Shown here piece after piece: positions 18,244 to 27,304 of a stretch of 64,000 nt of DNA. The position numbers and the translations under genes were made by a program. Every line of letters starts with the position of its first letter. Position 1 is the stretch's first letter. Below the pieces are notes generated by a model. It worked only from the letters and a program-made list of their open reading frames with translations, ran no database searches and was not told the DNA's origin. Origin of the DNA: DATGJX01 sp963830545 (GTDB taxonomy: Bacteria; Vulcanimicrobiota; Vulcanimicrobiia; Vulcanimicrobiales; Vulcanimicrobiaceae); the NCBI GenBank assembly GCA_963830545.1, contig CAWHMK010000001.1:1178001-1242000 (forward strand), read 5' to 3'.

Positions 18244-19839
18244 TTACGCCCCCGCGCGTTTTCGGCGATGATCATCCAAAGAAGCCGGCACGCCGAGCTG
18301 ATATTGCGGCGCAATCCGGCCAAGCATCTTCACGAGGCCGACGGCGTCGGGGCGCAGCTTCTGCACGCGGTAAGCGTACTCGGAAGCGCTCTTCATATCG
18401 CCCTCGTCGAACGCGGTTTGCGCAAGACGTTCGAGTACGATGACGTAGCTGTCCTCGAGCGCTTGCGCCGCGCCGGTGAACCACGGTTCCGGCACGTCAC
18501 CGTCGAGCAGGCGCGAGGTGTACAATTCTTCGGCCGCGCGATAGTGCACCGCGGATTCCTGTACGTCGCCGCGATCGAACGCGGCATCGCCGTCTCCGAC
18601 GTGCGAGGTGAAGCGCCGCACGTCGGCGACCACATTGGTTAAGTCGACCGAAACGTCGGCGTCTGCGCGAAAATACAGGTCGACGCACGCGTATCCGACC
18701 ACGGCCGCAAGTGCTTTGCGGATGTTGCTGCAGGCGGTGCGAACGCTTTGCGATGCGAGTTGACGATCGACGTCGGGCCAGAACACCGATGCGAGTTCTG
18801 AGCGCGCTACGATGCCGTTGGGTTTGAGCAGTACGTACTTCACGATCTGCTGATCGCGCCGCCGGATCCACTTGATTTCCTGACCTTCGATGCTCGCGTG
18901 AAAACGGCCGAACATGCGCACGATCAGCGGCGAGAAACCGGCGCTCGGTGAAAGGCGGACGCGTCCGCGCAGTTGCCGCAGCGGGCGGTATGGCCGATAA
19001 CTGTTGTCTTCGGCGATGATGAACAGGCCTTGCTGTTCGAGATTCTGCAAGCGCTGCTGATCGTCGACGACCGCGCCCGCAATCAAACTGCGAATCAGCG
19101 CGCGATCCTCTTCACTTGCGCGATCCAAATCTGCGGCGATGAACTCGGTGAACACTTGTCCGTAGCGGCTGCGCCAGTGCTCGTACGCATCGTGCAGCGA
19201 GCGGTTGTCCTCCGCCGCCGCGCGAACCGCGCCGCTGAGGACCATCGGCCAACCGTCGCTCTCCTCGAGCAGGCGCGATATTTCCAAGTGCGTGCACGCG
19301 ACGCCGCACGTCTCGGCAAGCACCTCGGTTTCCGCCGAATCGAACGCCAGTCGCCGGCGATCGCAGAGGACGGCGAGGCCGCGCGCTACCCAGTTTTTCG
19401 CGTCGATGGCCTCTCGCGAACGCGCCGTATAAATGAAGGTCAACTGCTCCGGCGCCTCTTCCACCAGGCGCCGCAGTTGCGTAATCGTCTCCGCGCGACC
19501 GTTGTCCACGTCGTCGACTGCCAATTCCGTGGGCACGACGACGGCGTACCGCAATGCAGCGATCAACTCATCATAGGATGCAGGCGCGGCCGGAAGATTC
19601 AACGCCGAAGCGATCGCCTCGTACATGCGCTGAGGCGCGCAATCGACCGGCAACGCGCAATATCCCGCGTCCAGCGTGCTGGCGGGCAGGTACTTGAGCA
19701 GCAGCGTGGTCTTGCCCGACCCGGCCGATGCAATGAGCAGCCGAAGCGGTACGGTTGCATGCGTGGCAAGCCACCGCTCCAGCCTCGCGCGCCGGATAGT
19801 GGAAGGGGCGACTCGAGGCAGCATACGCGTACGAATCAT
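18244..19839 (-). CDS. MalT-like ATPase joined to a SARP-like winged helix and BTAD-like region: transcriptional regulator
   Basis: About 531 residues from ATG 19839 (a longer start exists at 19872). Residues 1-60 resemble MalT-type STAND ATPases (LERWLATHATVPLRLLIA then SAGSGKTTLLLKYL, Walker A; LAVDDVDNG, Walker B). The C-terminal 230 residues are SARP-like: a winged helix (VRMFGRFHASIEGQE, QQIVKYVLLKPNGIVAR, LASVFWPDVD) and a helical repeat region resembling the bacterial transcriptional activation domain. DNA binding is thus at the middle/C-terminal part, not a LuxR helix-turn-helix. It probably regulates neighbouring surface-sugar genes, judged from position only. Confidence 0.7.
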   Translation of the reverse strand: MIRTRMLPRVAPSTIRRARLERWLATHATVPLRLLIASAGSGKTTLLLKYLPASTLDAGYCALPVDCAPQRMYEAIASALNLPAAPASYDELIAALRYAVVVPTELAVDDVDNGRAETITQLRRLVEEAPEQLTFIYTARSREAIDAKNWVARGLAVLCDRRRLAFDSAETEVLAETCGVACTHLEISRLLEESDGWPMVLSGAVRAAAEDNRSLHDAYEHWRSRYGQVFTEFIAADLDRASEEDRALIRSLIAGAVVDDQQRLQNLEQQGLFIIAEDNSYRPYRPLRQLRGRVRLSPSAGFSPLIVRMFGRFHASIEGQEIKWIRRRDQQIVKYVLLKPNGIVARSELASVFWPDVDRQLASQSVRTACSNIRKALAAVVGYACVDLYFRADADVSVDLTNVVADVRRFTSHVGDGDAAFDRGDVQESAVHYRAAEELYTSRLLDGDVPEPWFTGAAQALEDSYVIVLERLAQTAFDEGDMKSASEYAYRVQKLRPDAVGLVKMLGRIAPQYQLGVPASLDDHRRKRAGA

Positions 19840-19943
19840 AGGCTTGTCTAGGGAATATCGGCGCCGAACCAAAGCCCCGTTAGCCGCTTCCTTTGCAAGG
19901 CGAACGTGAGTTCGAGCGCGAGGCGAGCCGATAGTTTAAGTGC

Positions 19944-21068
19944 ATGCTCCGCAGTCTGACCGCGTTACGATTTCCGGCCGCTTTGGCCGTTTTTCTGGTT
20001 CACGCGCCGCTGACGCGCCCCGGGGCCGTCGCCCTCTCGAGCGGATACGTGGGCGTGGGGTTCTTCTTCTTGCTCTCGGGTTTCATCCTGACGTTCAACT
20101 ACTCCGAACCGTTTTCGCTCCGGCGCTTTTACACGGCGCGCTTCGCACGCATCTATCCGGTGCATCTATTCGCGATGATCGTTGCAATTGCGGTGCTCGT
20201 CTTCGCGGGCGGAGGCCCCGAATGGCGTGACGCGCCGTGGAACGAACGTTCTTTGGCGATCGCGTTGCAGTCCGTGCTGCTGCAGAGTTGGTTTTCTTCG
20301 GCGCACATTCACTTCGGCGCAAACGGGCCGTCGTGGAGTCTTTCCGACGAAGCCTTCTTCTACGCGCTGTTTCCGTTTGCGCTTGCGGCGATCGTTCGCG
20401 TCTTTCGCCGAAGCGAATGGACGACGCTGCTCTTGGCGGCTGCAGCCACGTGGGCGCTGCTGTTTGCAATCCTCGCGCGCATCGGCGCTCCGTACGACGA
20501 TTGGGCCGTCTACATCTTCCCGCCGGTCCGCTTCGTGGATTTTGCCGTCGGCATGCTGTTGGGCAGCGCCTTTCTTCGAATGCCCTCGCAGCGGCCCTGG
20601 AAAGATGCCACGTTTACGGAGGTTTGCACGCTTTGCGCGTTCACTCTGGCTGTGGCACTGACGGCACACTTGCCGCAGTCCCTGCGGTTCTCCGCGGCGA
20701 TGATGCCGTTTTCGGGAGCAGTCGTCTTCGTCTTTGCGCTGCAATGCGGTTGGATATCACGCGCATTGGCGTCTAAGACGGCGGTGCGCTTGGGCGAAGC
20801 GAGCTATGCCTTTTATCTCTTGCACCGCCCGGTCATCGGCCTGACCACCGCATTGCTGCCGGCGCGGCCGGATGTCGCATTCGCATGCTCGCTCGCTGTA
20901 TCGATTGCGCTGTCATTAACCCTATTCGTGTATCTCGAAACGCCGCTTCGACGGCTCATCCGCGAACGGCTAGTTCCGCGAGATCTGACGAAGGACCGCG
21001 GTGTCCGACCGGACACCCCTCACACCGTTCAACCTCTCGGCGGCGAACCCCAGCCCGATTGCACGTAG
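19944..21068 (+). CDS. acyltransferase family 3 membrane protein (OafA-like)
   Basis: 374 residues. MLRSLTALRFPAALAVFLVH matches the N-terminal RALA..V...H motif of acyltransferase 3 (PF01757). GYVGVGFFFLLSGFIL and RFYTARFARIYPVH are the next conserved blocks. About ten helices are visible. These enzymes O-acylate surface polysaccharides or lipids using acyl-CoA. Its last 40 bases overlap the convergent thioredoxin-fold gene. Confidence 0.88.
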   Translation: MLRSLTALRFPAALAVFLVHAPLTRPGAVALSSGYVGVGFFFLLSGFILTFNYSEPFSLRRFYTARFARIYPVHLFAMIVAIAVLVFAGGGPEWRDAPWNERSLAIALQSVLLQSWFSSAHIHFGANGPSWSLSDEAFFYALFPFALAAIVRVFRRSEWTTLLLAAAATWALLFAILARIGAPYDDWAVYIFPPVRFVDFAVGMLLGSAFLRMPSQRPWKDATFTEVCTLCAFTLAVALTAHLPQSLRFSAAMMPFSGAVVFVFALQCGWISRALASKTAVRLGEASYAFYLLHRPVIGLTTALLPARPDVAFACSLAVSIALSLTLFVYLETPLRRLIRERLVPRDLTKDRGVRPDTPHTVQPLGGEPQPDCT

Positions 21069-21289
21069 GCGCCGTCCACCACAATCGCGGGAACCGTCGG
21101 ATCGCCGCTCGTGTATTCGAACATGCGCCTGCGATGCGCCGCGTCGTTTTCGGCATCGTACGAAGCGTACAGCCTGCCTGTCTCATCATAATGCTTCATT
21201 GCCGCACGGCAGTACGGGCAGGACGGGCTGATGTATAATTCGATTTTCGCTCCCGGCGGCAGGTGCTCGACATCGATCTTTCCGCTCAT
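21029..21289 (-). CDS. small glutaredoxin/thioredoxin-fold protein with CPYC motif
   Basis: 86 residues from ATG 21289. ELYISPSCPYCRAAMKHYDE holds a CPYC active site, followed by TVPAIVVDGAY with the cis-Pro of the thioredoxin fold. No signal peptide, so cytoplasmic. The start overlaps the upstream glycosyltransferase stop (ATGA), so the two are co-translated. A linked substrate is not obvious. Confidence 0.75.
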   Translation of the reverse strand: MSGKIDVEHLPPGAKIELYISPSCPYCRAAMKHYDETGRLYASYDAENDAAHRRRMFEYTSGDPTVPAIVVDGAYVQSGWGSPPRG

Positions 21290-23172
21290 GATCCCGGAGA
21301 CTTCCAGTACAGCGTGAAAGCATCCGCTGCCGATCCGCGCGAGGGCGCAGGCTTTCCGAGCCAAATGACTCCCTTCCGCAGCAATACCGGAGGCGCAGCC
21401 GCCAAGCCCTCACAGCCGCCGAGGCTGTACGCGTACCGGTCGCGCTCGAGCGGGCGGTGCAGCAGCATCGTCACCCGCATCACGCCTGGCCGAACCCGTC
21501 GCCTGGCGGCTTCACGGAACCCGCGTCCGATGACCGATGCATCGAGCGCCGCACAACGCGCCGGTACGACGACGCGCGCTTCCACTTCCACCGCCGACGC
21601 GCGTGACGGAGTAAACGCGAACGTTATCCGGTTCAGGCGCAAAGCGACGCCGTCCACTCGTACACCGTCGTCGCGTTCATCCGCCGGCGGAATGTGCGAC
21701 GGGCGCCGCAGCTCGTATATTGCAAAAATCGACCGCAGCGGATCGCCGGAAAAACGCAGCGTTGCAATCTGCGCGTAGGCTTGCGAGAACCAATCGTATT
21801 CGGTAGGTGCGACGAAGTACGCGAAGTTCGTGGTCCCCACGACAAATTGCGGGCGATAGCGCTTGAACGTCCAGATCGCATTTCCGCGAGCCAAGTGCGC
21901 CGCCGCGCCCGGCGTTACGATGCCGAGATAATCGACGATCTTCGCGTGCGAATAATAATGAACTTGCCCGAACTCGGCATACGCAACCGATGCTCCCGGC
22001 TCGCGACGGGCAAACCACGTGCCGAGCGAACGATAAGCGTTCGCGCGAATCGACGGCATGATAATCCAATCGTAGGAGATGTATTTGCGATCCGGATGGG
22101 CGATCTGCAGAGCGAGGAACCCGGCATTGATCGCCGCGACCGCTATCGCCGCCAGCCGTCCGAAACGCAGCAGCAGCGGAAAGCGCGGCGCCTGCGCCTG
22201 CTCCCACAGCATCGCAACGCATGCTGCCATGCCCGCGCCGAGTTGCACGCAAAACCAAAAGTAGAACGGCAGTTGCAACAGGACGTACGCCGCACTCGTC
22301 ACCGCAACCCATAGCGCGACGGCGGCATACCGCCGGCGAAAGGCGCCGCAAATCACCGCAACGGCGCCTGCGAGCGCCACCGACGTTTCGAGCGCCGCTA
22401 TCCATAGGCGCGTCGGCGTTAGTGCATACATGCGGGCAGCATAATCGCGCAGGCCATACAAATACGGCGCGATCTCGGGATAGCGCAGTTGCGCGTGTTT
22501 CGAGGCGACGGTTTGCGAGAACGGGGATCCGAAGAACGCAGTTGCACCCAGCGCCCATGCGGCGTACGGCGCAAGGGAAAGCCCCGCGAATGAAACGGCG
22601 GCGCGCGTTCCTCGCGCACGGGCGTCCGCATACCACACGATCGGCAGCAGCAAGAGCGCCTCTCCGCGAAAAAGTGCGGCCGCTCCGAGCACGAGCGCGG
22701 CGGCAGCAAACCGCCGATGGACGTACAGCAGCAAACCCGCAATGGTCGATGCAGCGTAGAGCAGCGTTTCGTGCGACCAGAGCAGCAGCGTGAACGGCGA
22801 ACAGGTCAGCGTAATCGCTGCGGCAAGCGCTCCGAACGCAGTGCAGTAGCGCCGCGCAAGGGCGTACGAACCGAACGCCACGACTGCGAGCGCCGCCGCG
22901 CTGAACACTTGCCCAGCCTGCACGATCGTGACCCGAAAGAGTAGAGCCAGCGCGACGTACAGCGGTACCGCGAGCGGCGCGGACGTGCTGAGCATGCGGT
23001 CGCCGCCGTTGAAACTGAAGCCCTGCCCGGCGAGAATCGATTGCGCGATGCTGTAGCCGACGAATGAATCGTCGAACGCATAACGACCGAAGAACGCGTA
23101 ATACGCGAGCCCCAGCACGCCGCACAGCACGAGCAACGGAACGGCGTTGTGCCGCAGCGAAGCCGGTCGCAT
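21286..23172 (-). CDS. GT-C fold membrane glycosyltransferase-like protein
   Basis: 628 residues. After the first helix, GRYAFDDSFVGYSIAQSILAG gives the DD pair in the first extracytoplasmic loop typical of PMT/ArnT/EmbC-like GT-C enzymes. About ten helices fill residues 10-380, followed by a soluble C-terminal region of about 230 residues. Donor would be a polyprenyl-phosphate sugar; acceptor unknown. Its ATG abuts the ATG of rsmI on the other strand (CATATG), leaving no spacer. Confidence 0.7.
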   Translation of the reverse strand: MRPASLRHNAVPLLVLCGVLGLAYYAFFGRYAFDDSFVGYSIAQSILAGQGFSFNGGDRMLSTSAPLAVPLYVALALLFRVTIVQAGQVFSAAALAVVAFGSYALARRYCTAFGALAAAITLTCSPFTLLLWSHETLLYAASTIAGLLLYVHRRFAAAALVLGAAALFRGEALLLLPIVWYADARARGTRAAVSFAGLSLAPYAAWALGATAFFGSPFSQTVASKHAQLRYPEIAPYLYGLRDYAARMYALTPTRLWIAALETSVALAGAVAVICGAFRRRYAAVALWVAVTSAAYVLLQLPFYFWFCVQLGAGMAACVAMLWEQAQAPRFPLLLRFGRLAAIAVAAINAGFLALQIAHPDRKYISYDWIIMPSIRANAYRSLGTWFARREPGASVAYAEFGQVHYYSHAKIVDYLGIVTPGAAAHLARGNAIWTFKRYRPQFVVGTTNFAYFVAPTEYDWFSQAYAQIATLRFSGDPLRSIFAIYELRRPSHIPPADERDDGVRVDGVALRLNRITFAFTPSRASAVEVEARVVVPARCAALDASVIGRGFREAARRRVRPGVMRVTMLLHRPLERDRYAYSLGGCEGLAAAPPVLLRKGVIWLGKPAPSRGSAADAFTLYWKSPGS

Positions 23173-24027
23173 ATGCCGCTCGTGTTCGTTCCGACGCCTC
23201 TTGGCAACCTTCGAGACATCACGCTGCGCGCGCTGGAAGTCTTACGCGAGTGCACGCTGCTCGTCGCCGAAGACTCGCGCGTCGCACGCAAGCTCTTGAA
23301 TGCGCTCTCGCTGCCGGGCAAGGAAATTTGGAGTGACCACGAGCACAACGCGCAAGCCGCGCAGGCCGGCATCCTGGAGCGTGCGCGCACGGAGACGATC
23401 GCAGTGGTAACCGATGCGGGAACGCCGGGCATCTCGGATCCCGGAAGCGATCTGGTGGCCGCAGCGCGTTCCGAAGGCATCGCCGTCGACGTGCTGCCAG
23501 GAGCGAGCGCTGCAATCGGTGCGGCGGTGCTTTCCGGCTTTCCGCTGCGGCGCTTCGTATTCGAGGGATTTGCGCCGCGCACGAGCAGCGCCCGCCGAAC
23601 TGCGCTCACCCGGAGCTTCGCGCTCGGTATTCCGGGCGTATGGTATGAATCGCCGCAGCGCATCCATGCGTTGCTGGCCGACATCGCCGAAGTCGACGCT
23701 GGCGCGCACGTGTTTCTGGTGCGCGAATACACCAAACGGTACGAGCAGCAAATCCTGGGAACCGCTGCGGAAGTCGCCTCGCAGCTGACGCAGCCCGTTC
23801 GCGGCGAAATCGCACTCGTCGTGCAGCCCTCACGAAGCGCCGGCGTGACCGCTGTGAGCGGTCCGGATTTGGACGCGGAAATCGACGCGCTGCTGCAGCA
23901 GGGACAAAGCGTCTCCGCCGTCGCGAAGACGCTCTCCGAGCGCGGCTTGGGCGAACGGCGCCACATCTACGCCCGAACGGCGGACCGCAAGCGGCTGCGG
24001 AGGGACACGTCCCCCGCGCCGCGATAG
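23173..24027 (+). CDS. rsmI: 16S rRNA (cytidine-1402-2'-O)-methyltransferase RsmI
   Basis: 284 residues from ATG 23173, giving MPLVFVPTPLGNLRDITLRA, the standard N-terminus. TPIGNL-type motif, AEDSRVARKLL, VTDAGTPGISDPG and LPGASA are all present, in tetrapyrrole-methylase-fold order. It 2'-O-methylates C1402 of 16S rRNA with SAM. No Shine-Dalgarno sequence is visible and the start touches the divergent gene, so it may be leaderless. It is followed by metG. Confidence 0.95.
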   Translation: MPLVFVPTPLGNLRDITLRALEVLRECTLLVAEDSRVARKLLNALSLPGKEIWSDHEHNAQAAQAGILERARTETIAVVTDAGTPGISDPGSDLVAAARSEGIAVDVLPGASAAIGAAVLSGFPLRRFVFEGFAPRTSSARRTALTRSFALGIPGVWYESPQRIHALLADIAEVDAGAHVFLVREYTKRYEQQILGTAAEVASQLTQPVRGEIALVVQPSRSAGVTAVSGPDLDAEIDALLQQGQSVSAVAKTLSERGLGERRHIYARTADRKRLRRDTSPAPR

Positions 24028-24036
24028 AGGAGCAGG

Positions 24037-25563
24037 ATGCGCCCGTTCTACGTCACCACGCCCATCTATTACATCAGCGGCAATCCGCACATCGGCCACG
24101 CATATACGACCATCGTGGCGGACGTACTTGCGCGCACGGCCCGTGCCCACGGCTCTGCATATTTCTTGACGGGCACCGACGAGCACGGGCAAAAAGTGGC
24201 AGACGCAGCGGCTGCTGCCGGGAAATCGCCTCAGCAGTGGTGCGACGATCTCATTCCGCGCTGGCAATCGCTCTTCGAACGCTACAATATTTCTTACGAC
24301 GACTTCATTCGAACGACGGAGCCCCGCCACGAACGCGTCGTGCAAACCGTATTCGAAAAACTGACCGAAAGCGGCGACGTGTACCTCGGAAAATATGAAG
24401 GGTGGTACTGCGTTCCCGACGAGACGTTTTGGCTCGAATCCAAACTCGTCGACGGAAAGTGCCCGACGTGCGGGCGTCCGGTGCAGTGGCTTGCCGAGGA
24501 CGACTGGTTTTTCCGGCTTTCGAAATACAACGAGCGGCTCAAACGGCATTTCATCGACAACCCGCACTGGGTTCGTCCGCGCGCCGTATACAACGAAATG
24601 AGGGCGTTGATAGAAGACGGCTTGGACGACTTGAGCATAACGCGCACCAATCTCGCCTGGGGCATTCCGATTCCGTCCGGCGGCGGCGTAATATACGTCT
24701 GGTTCGACGCGTTGCTGAATTACATCAGCGCGCTCGGATGGCCTAAGGGCGAGAAGTTCGAGCGGTTTTGGCCCGCGAGCGTACAATTGATCGGGAAGGA
24801 AATTGCGCGATTTCACACGCTCATCTGGCCCGCGATTCTTTGGGCGATCGGCGAGGAAGCGCCGGCAATGGTCTTCGCGCATGGCTGGATTACCGTCGAA
24901 GGTCAAAAGATGGGCAAGAGCCTCGGCAACGTCGTCGATCCGTTCGCGCTGGCGCAGCGGTTCGGCGCGGACGCCATGCGCTATTTCTTGTTGCGCGAAG
25001 CGCCGTTCGGAAGCGACTTTTCGTATTCGGAAGAGAAGATCGTGCAGCGCTACAATGGCGATCTTGGCAACGATCTCGGAAATTTGCTGCGGCGTTCTCT
25101 CGCTATGCTGGAGAAGTACCGCGGCGGTTTGGTTCCCGAGCCGCCGTACGACGAAGCGGCGCGCAACGGCGCGTTCGGCGAGCAGTTCACCGATCTGCCC
25201 AAGCGCGTGCGATCCCTGATTGCCGATCTGCAGTTCCGCGATGCGCTCGAAGCCATCTGGGAGCTCGTCGGCGCACTCAACCGCGCGATCGACGAACGCA
25301 AACCGTGGGTGCTTTTCAAGGAAGGCCGGCATCGGGAACTCGACGCGCTCCTCTACGATCTCTGCGAAGGACTGCGCTGGCTGGCGATGCTGCTGCATCC
25401 GTTCATGCCGGAGCGCAGCGAAATCATCTGGAATCAGCTCGGTTTGGAAGAGCCGATCGACGCAGATTGGGAGAAAGCGCTCTTGTGGGGCGGCATCGCG
25501 CACGGTACGCAGACGGCGCCCGGCGAAGCGCTTTTTCCGCGCATCGAGGCGGCGATTACATAG
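24037..25563 (+). CDS. metG: methionine--tRNA ligase
   Basis: 508 residues. Class I signature PHIGHAY (HIGH) near residue 18 and GQKMGKSLGN, where KMGKS takes the KMSKS position. One zinc knuckle (CPTCG plus an upstream Cys in GWYCVPDE) places it in the shorter MetRS group without the C-terminal dimer domain. A GAGGAGCAGG sequence precedes the ATG. It lies between rsmI and tatD, a common housekeeping order. Confidence 0.96.
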   Translation: MRPFYVTTPIYYISGNPHIGHAYTTIVADVLARTARAHGSAYFLTGTDEHGQKVADAAAAAGKSPQQWCDDLIPRWQSLFERYNISYDDFIRTTEPRHERVVQTVFEKLTESGDVYLGKYEGWYCVPDETFWLESKLVDGKCPTCGRPVQWLAEDDWFFRLSKYNERLKRHFIDNPHWVRPRAVYNEMRALIEDGLDDLSITRTNLAWGIPIPSGGGVIYVWFDALLNYISALGWPKGEKFERFWPASVQLIGKEIARFHTLIWPAILWAIGEEAPAMVFAHGWITVEGQKMGKSLGNVVDPFALAQRFGADAMRYFLLREAPFGSDFSYSEEKIVQRYNGDLGNDLGNLLRRSLAMLEKYRGGLVPEPPYDEAARNGAFGEQFTDLPKRVRSLIADLQFRDALEAIWELVGALNRAIDERKPWVLFKEGRHRELDALLYDLCEGLRWLAMLLHPFMPERSEIIWNQLGLEEPIDADWEKALLWGGIAHGTQTAPGEALFPRIEAAIT

Positions 25564-25596
25564 CGGCATGATGCGCAAAAGGCGCGTTTCGTAACC

Positions 25597-26370
25597 ATGC
25601 TGGTCGATACCCACGCGCACATTCACGACAAAGCGTTCGATGCAGATCGCGACGCGGTCGTCGAGCGAATGCACGATGCAGGCATTACGACTGCCGTTAC
25701 CGTCGGGTGCGACATGGCGGATTCCGCTCGAGCGCTCGGCATCGCGATGCGGTATGGTCTCTTTTCGTCGGCCGGCATTCATCCGCACGAGGCCAAAGAC
25801 GCACCGCAGGATCTGGCAAGTGCATTCGAACCGTTCTTTGCAAACGATCGCGTGCTCGCGATCGGAGAAACGGGACTGGACTATTACTACGATCACAGTC
25901 CTCGCGATGCGCAGCAGCGCGTGCTGCGCGCGCAGATCGCGCTTGCGCGCGATCGGCGGTACCCGGTGATCTTCCACCATCGCGATGCGTTCGAAGATTT
26001 CGTTTCGATTCTGCGCGAGGAATGGCGCGCGAACATGCGAGGCGTCATTCACTGCTTTACCGGCGATACCGCTCAAGCGCAAACGTACGCGCAGGAGTTC
26101 GGCATGCTGCTGGGCATCGGCGGCGTGATCACCTTCAAATCCGCGCAGCCCGTACGCGACGCGGTGAAGGCCGTCGGACTCGAGCGGCTCGTCCTGGAAA
26201 CGGACTGTCCTTATCTCGCGCCGGTGCCGCACCGCGGCGAACGCAACGAGCCCGCCTACGTTTGCGCGACCGCGGATGCAGTTTGCGCGCTTCTCGGCGC
26301 GACGCGAGAAGAAACCGCGGCCGTCACGACGCGCAACGCGCGCGGATTGTTCGGTCTGGACTCGCGTTAG
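25597..26370 (+). CDS. tatD: TatD-family metal-dependent hydrolase
   Basis: 257 residues. DTHAHIHD, GETGLDYYY, HHRDAF, HCFTGD and ETDCPYLAP are the metal ligands and signature blocks of TatD/YcfH DNases. It probably acts as a cytoplasmic 3'-5' exonuclease. It follows metG, the usual neighbour in many bacteria. Its stop overlaps the convergent PLD gene stop. Confidence 0.94.
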   Translation: MLVDTHAHIHDKAFDADRDAVVERMHDAGITTAVTVGCDMADSARALGIAMRYGLFSSAGIHPHEAKDAPQDLASAFEPFFANDRVLAIGETGLDYYYDHSPRDAQQRVLRAQIALARDRRYPVIFHHRDAFEDFVSILREEWRANMRGVIHCFTGDTAQAQTYAQEFGMLLGIGGVITFKSAQPVRDAVKAVGLERLVLETDCPYLAPVPHRGERNEPAYVCATADAVCALLGATREETAAVTTRNARGLFGLDSR

Positions 26371-27233
26371 ATTGGTTGCGACAGCTCCCAGTACGTGTCG
26401 AAGTGCCTTTCGAGCTTCCGCACCACGCCGGGCGCGTCGGTGCGCAGCCCCCAATCGAGTTGGTCCGAATTCCCGAACGTTGCATTGGCCGAGCCCGTCC
26501 AAGCGCGCGTTCCGTCGACGACCGCCATTTTTTCGTCGAAATCTCCCACGCGTACGTCGACGCCGGCGTTCTTCAATTCGTCCAGAAGCGCTTGCGACCT
26601 TACCGAAACGTCTCGACGCGCGACGAGCAGCCGGCAGCGGACGCCGCTTTTCGCGAGCAGCTTGAGCGCGCCATAGGCGCCGCTGTACCCAAAGGACTCG
26701 CTTTCAACATCGATGCGCCGCGCGCCGCGCGCTCCATACAGCAAGCGCGTTTCCGCGGCGAGCGCCTGCCCTTTATCCGTCCAAAACCATTTCGTCCGGG
26801 ATGCGTGCCCTCCATGGAGCGCTGCGGATATTGCGCGGACGTCGCGCGGAAAATCATCGCGGACGATCGTGTCGGCGCCGTCGTCCGGCCAATTGCGATC
26901 GTCCAAGTAAGCAACGCCGTCGCAGACCGCGGCTTTCAGATGAAGGGGCGCGCTGCCGCGCTTCGCCGTGTCCACGAGCGCGGCGTGCGCTCCGGCGGCT
27001 CGCAGTTCGTCGACCACGGCCTGATTTTCCGCGGCCAATCGAGCCGCGACGCCATCGTCGTCGCCGCCGTACGGCCGGCCCTCGAGGCGCACCGTTACGG
27101 AAGCTCCACGGCCGGCGGCAGCTTCCAGGGCGTCCAAAACCTTCCCCGGGCGCAACACGTACGCGCTCAGCAGAATGGACCGCGCGTGGGCGATGGCCGA
27201 AACGGCGCCTGCGCCGGACGCGGGTGCGATCAT
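26367..27233 (-). CDS. phospholipase D-family protein with one degenerate HKD motif
   Basis: 288 residues. The first HKD motif is intact (LHLKAAVCDGVAYLDDRNW: H-x-K-x4-D). The second half reads FDEKMAVVDGTRAWTGSAN, where Asp replaces the His of H-x-K-x4-D (codon at 26535-26537) although the following GSAN is conserved. There is no signal peptide. With one catalytic His, hydrolysis or transfer may be impaired, or the protein may pair two intact halves as a dimer. Substrate unknown. Confidence 0.75.
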   Translation of the reverse strand: MIAPASGAGAVSAIAHARSILLSAYVLRPGKVLDALEAAAGRGASVTVRLEGRPYGGDDDGVAARLAAENQAVVDELRAAGAHAALVDTAKRGSAPLHLKAAVCDGVAYLDDRNWPDDGADTIVRDDFPRDVRAISAALHGGHASRTKWFWTDKGQALAAETRLLYGARGARRIDVESESFGYSGAYGALKLLAKSGVRCRLLVARRDVSVRSQALLDELKNAGVDVRVGDFDEKMAVVDGTRAWTGSANATFGNSDQLDWGLRTDAPGVVRKLERHFDTYWELSQPI

Positions 27234-27304
27234 GCATGGTCATCACGCCTGGGGGAATGAACGTCAAGGGAACCTAAGCCTGAGGCGAAAGCAGACCCGT
27301 TCGT

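Noticed and set aside
18186..18275. Frameshifted N-terminal extension of the GT87-like gene
   Set aside because: A plausible helix exists upstream, but the shift needs an added base, opposite to all others, and would overlap the regulator by 32 bases. Mentioned in the feature but not adopted.
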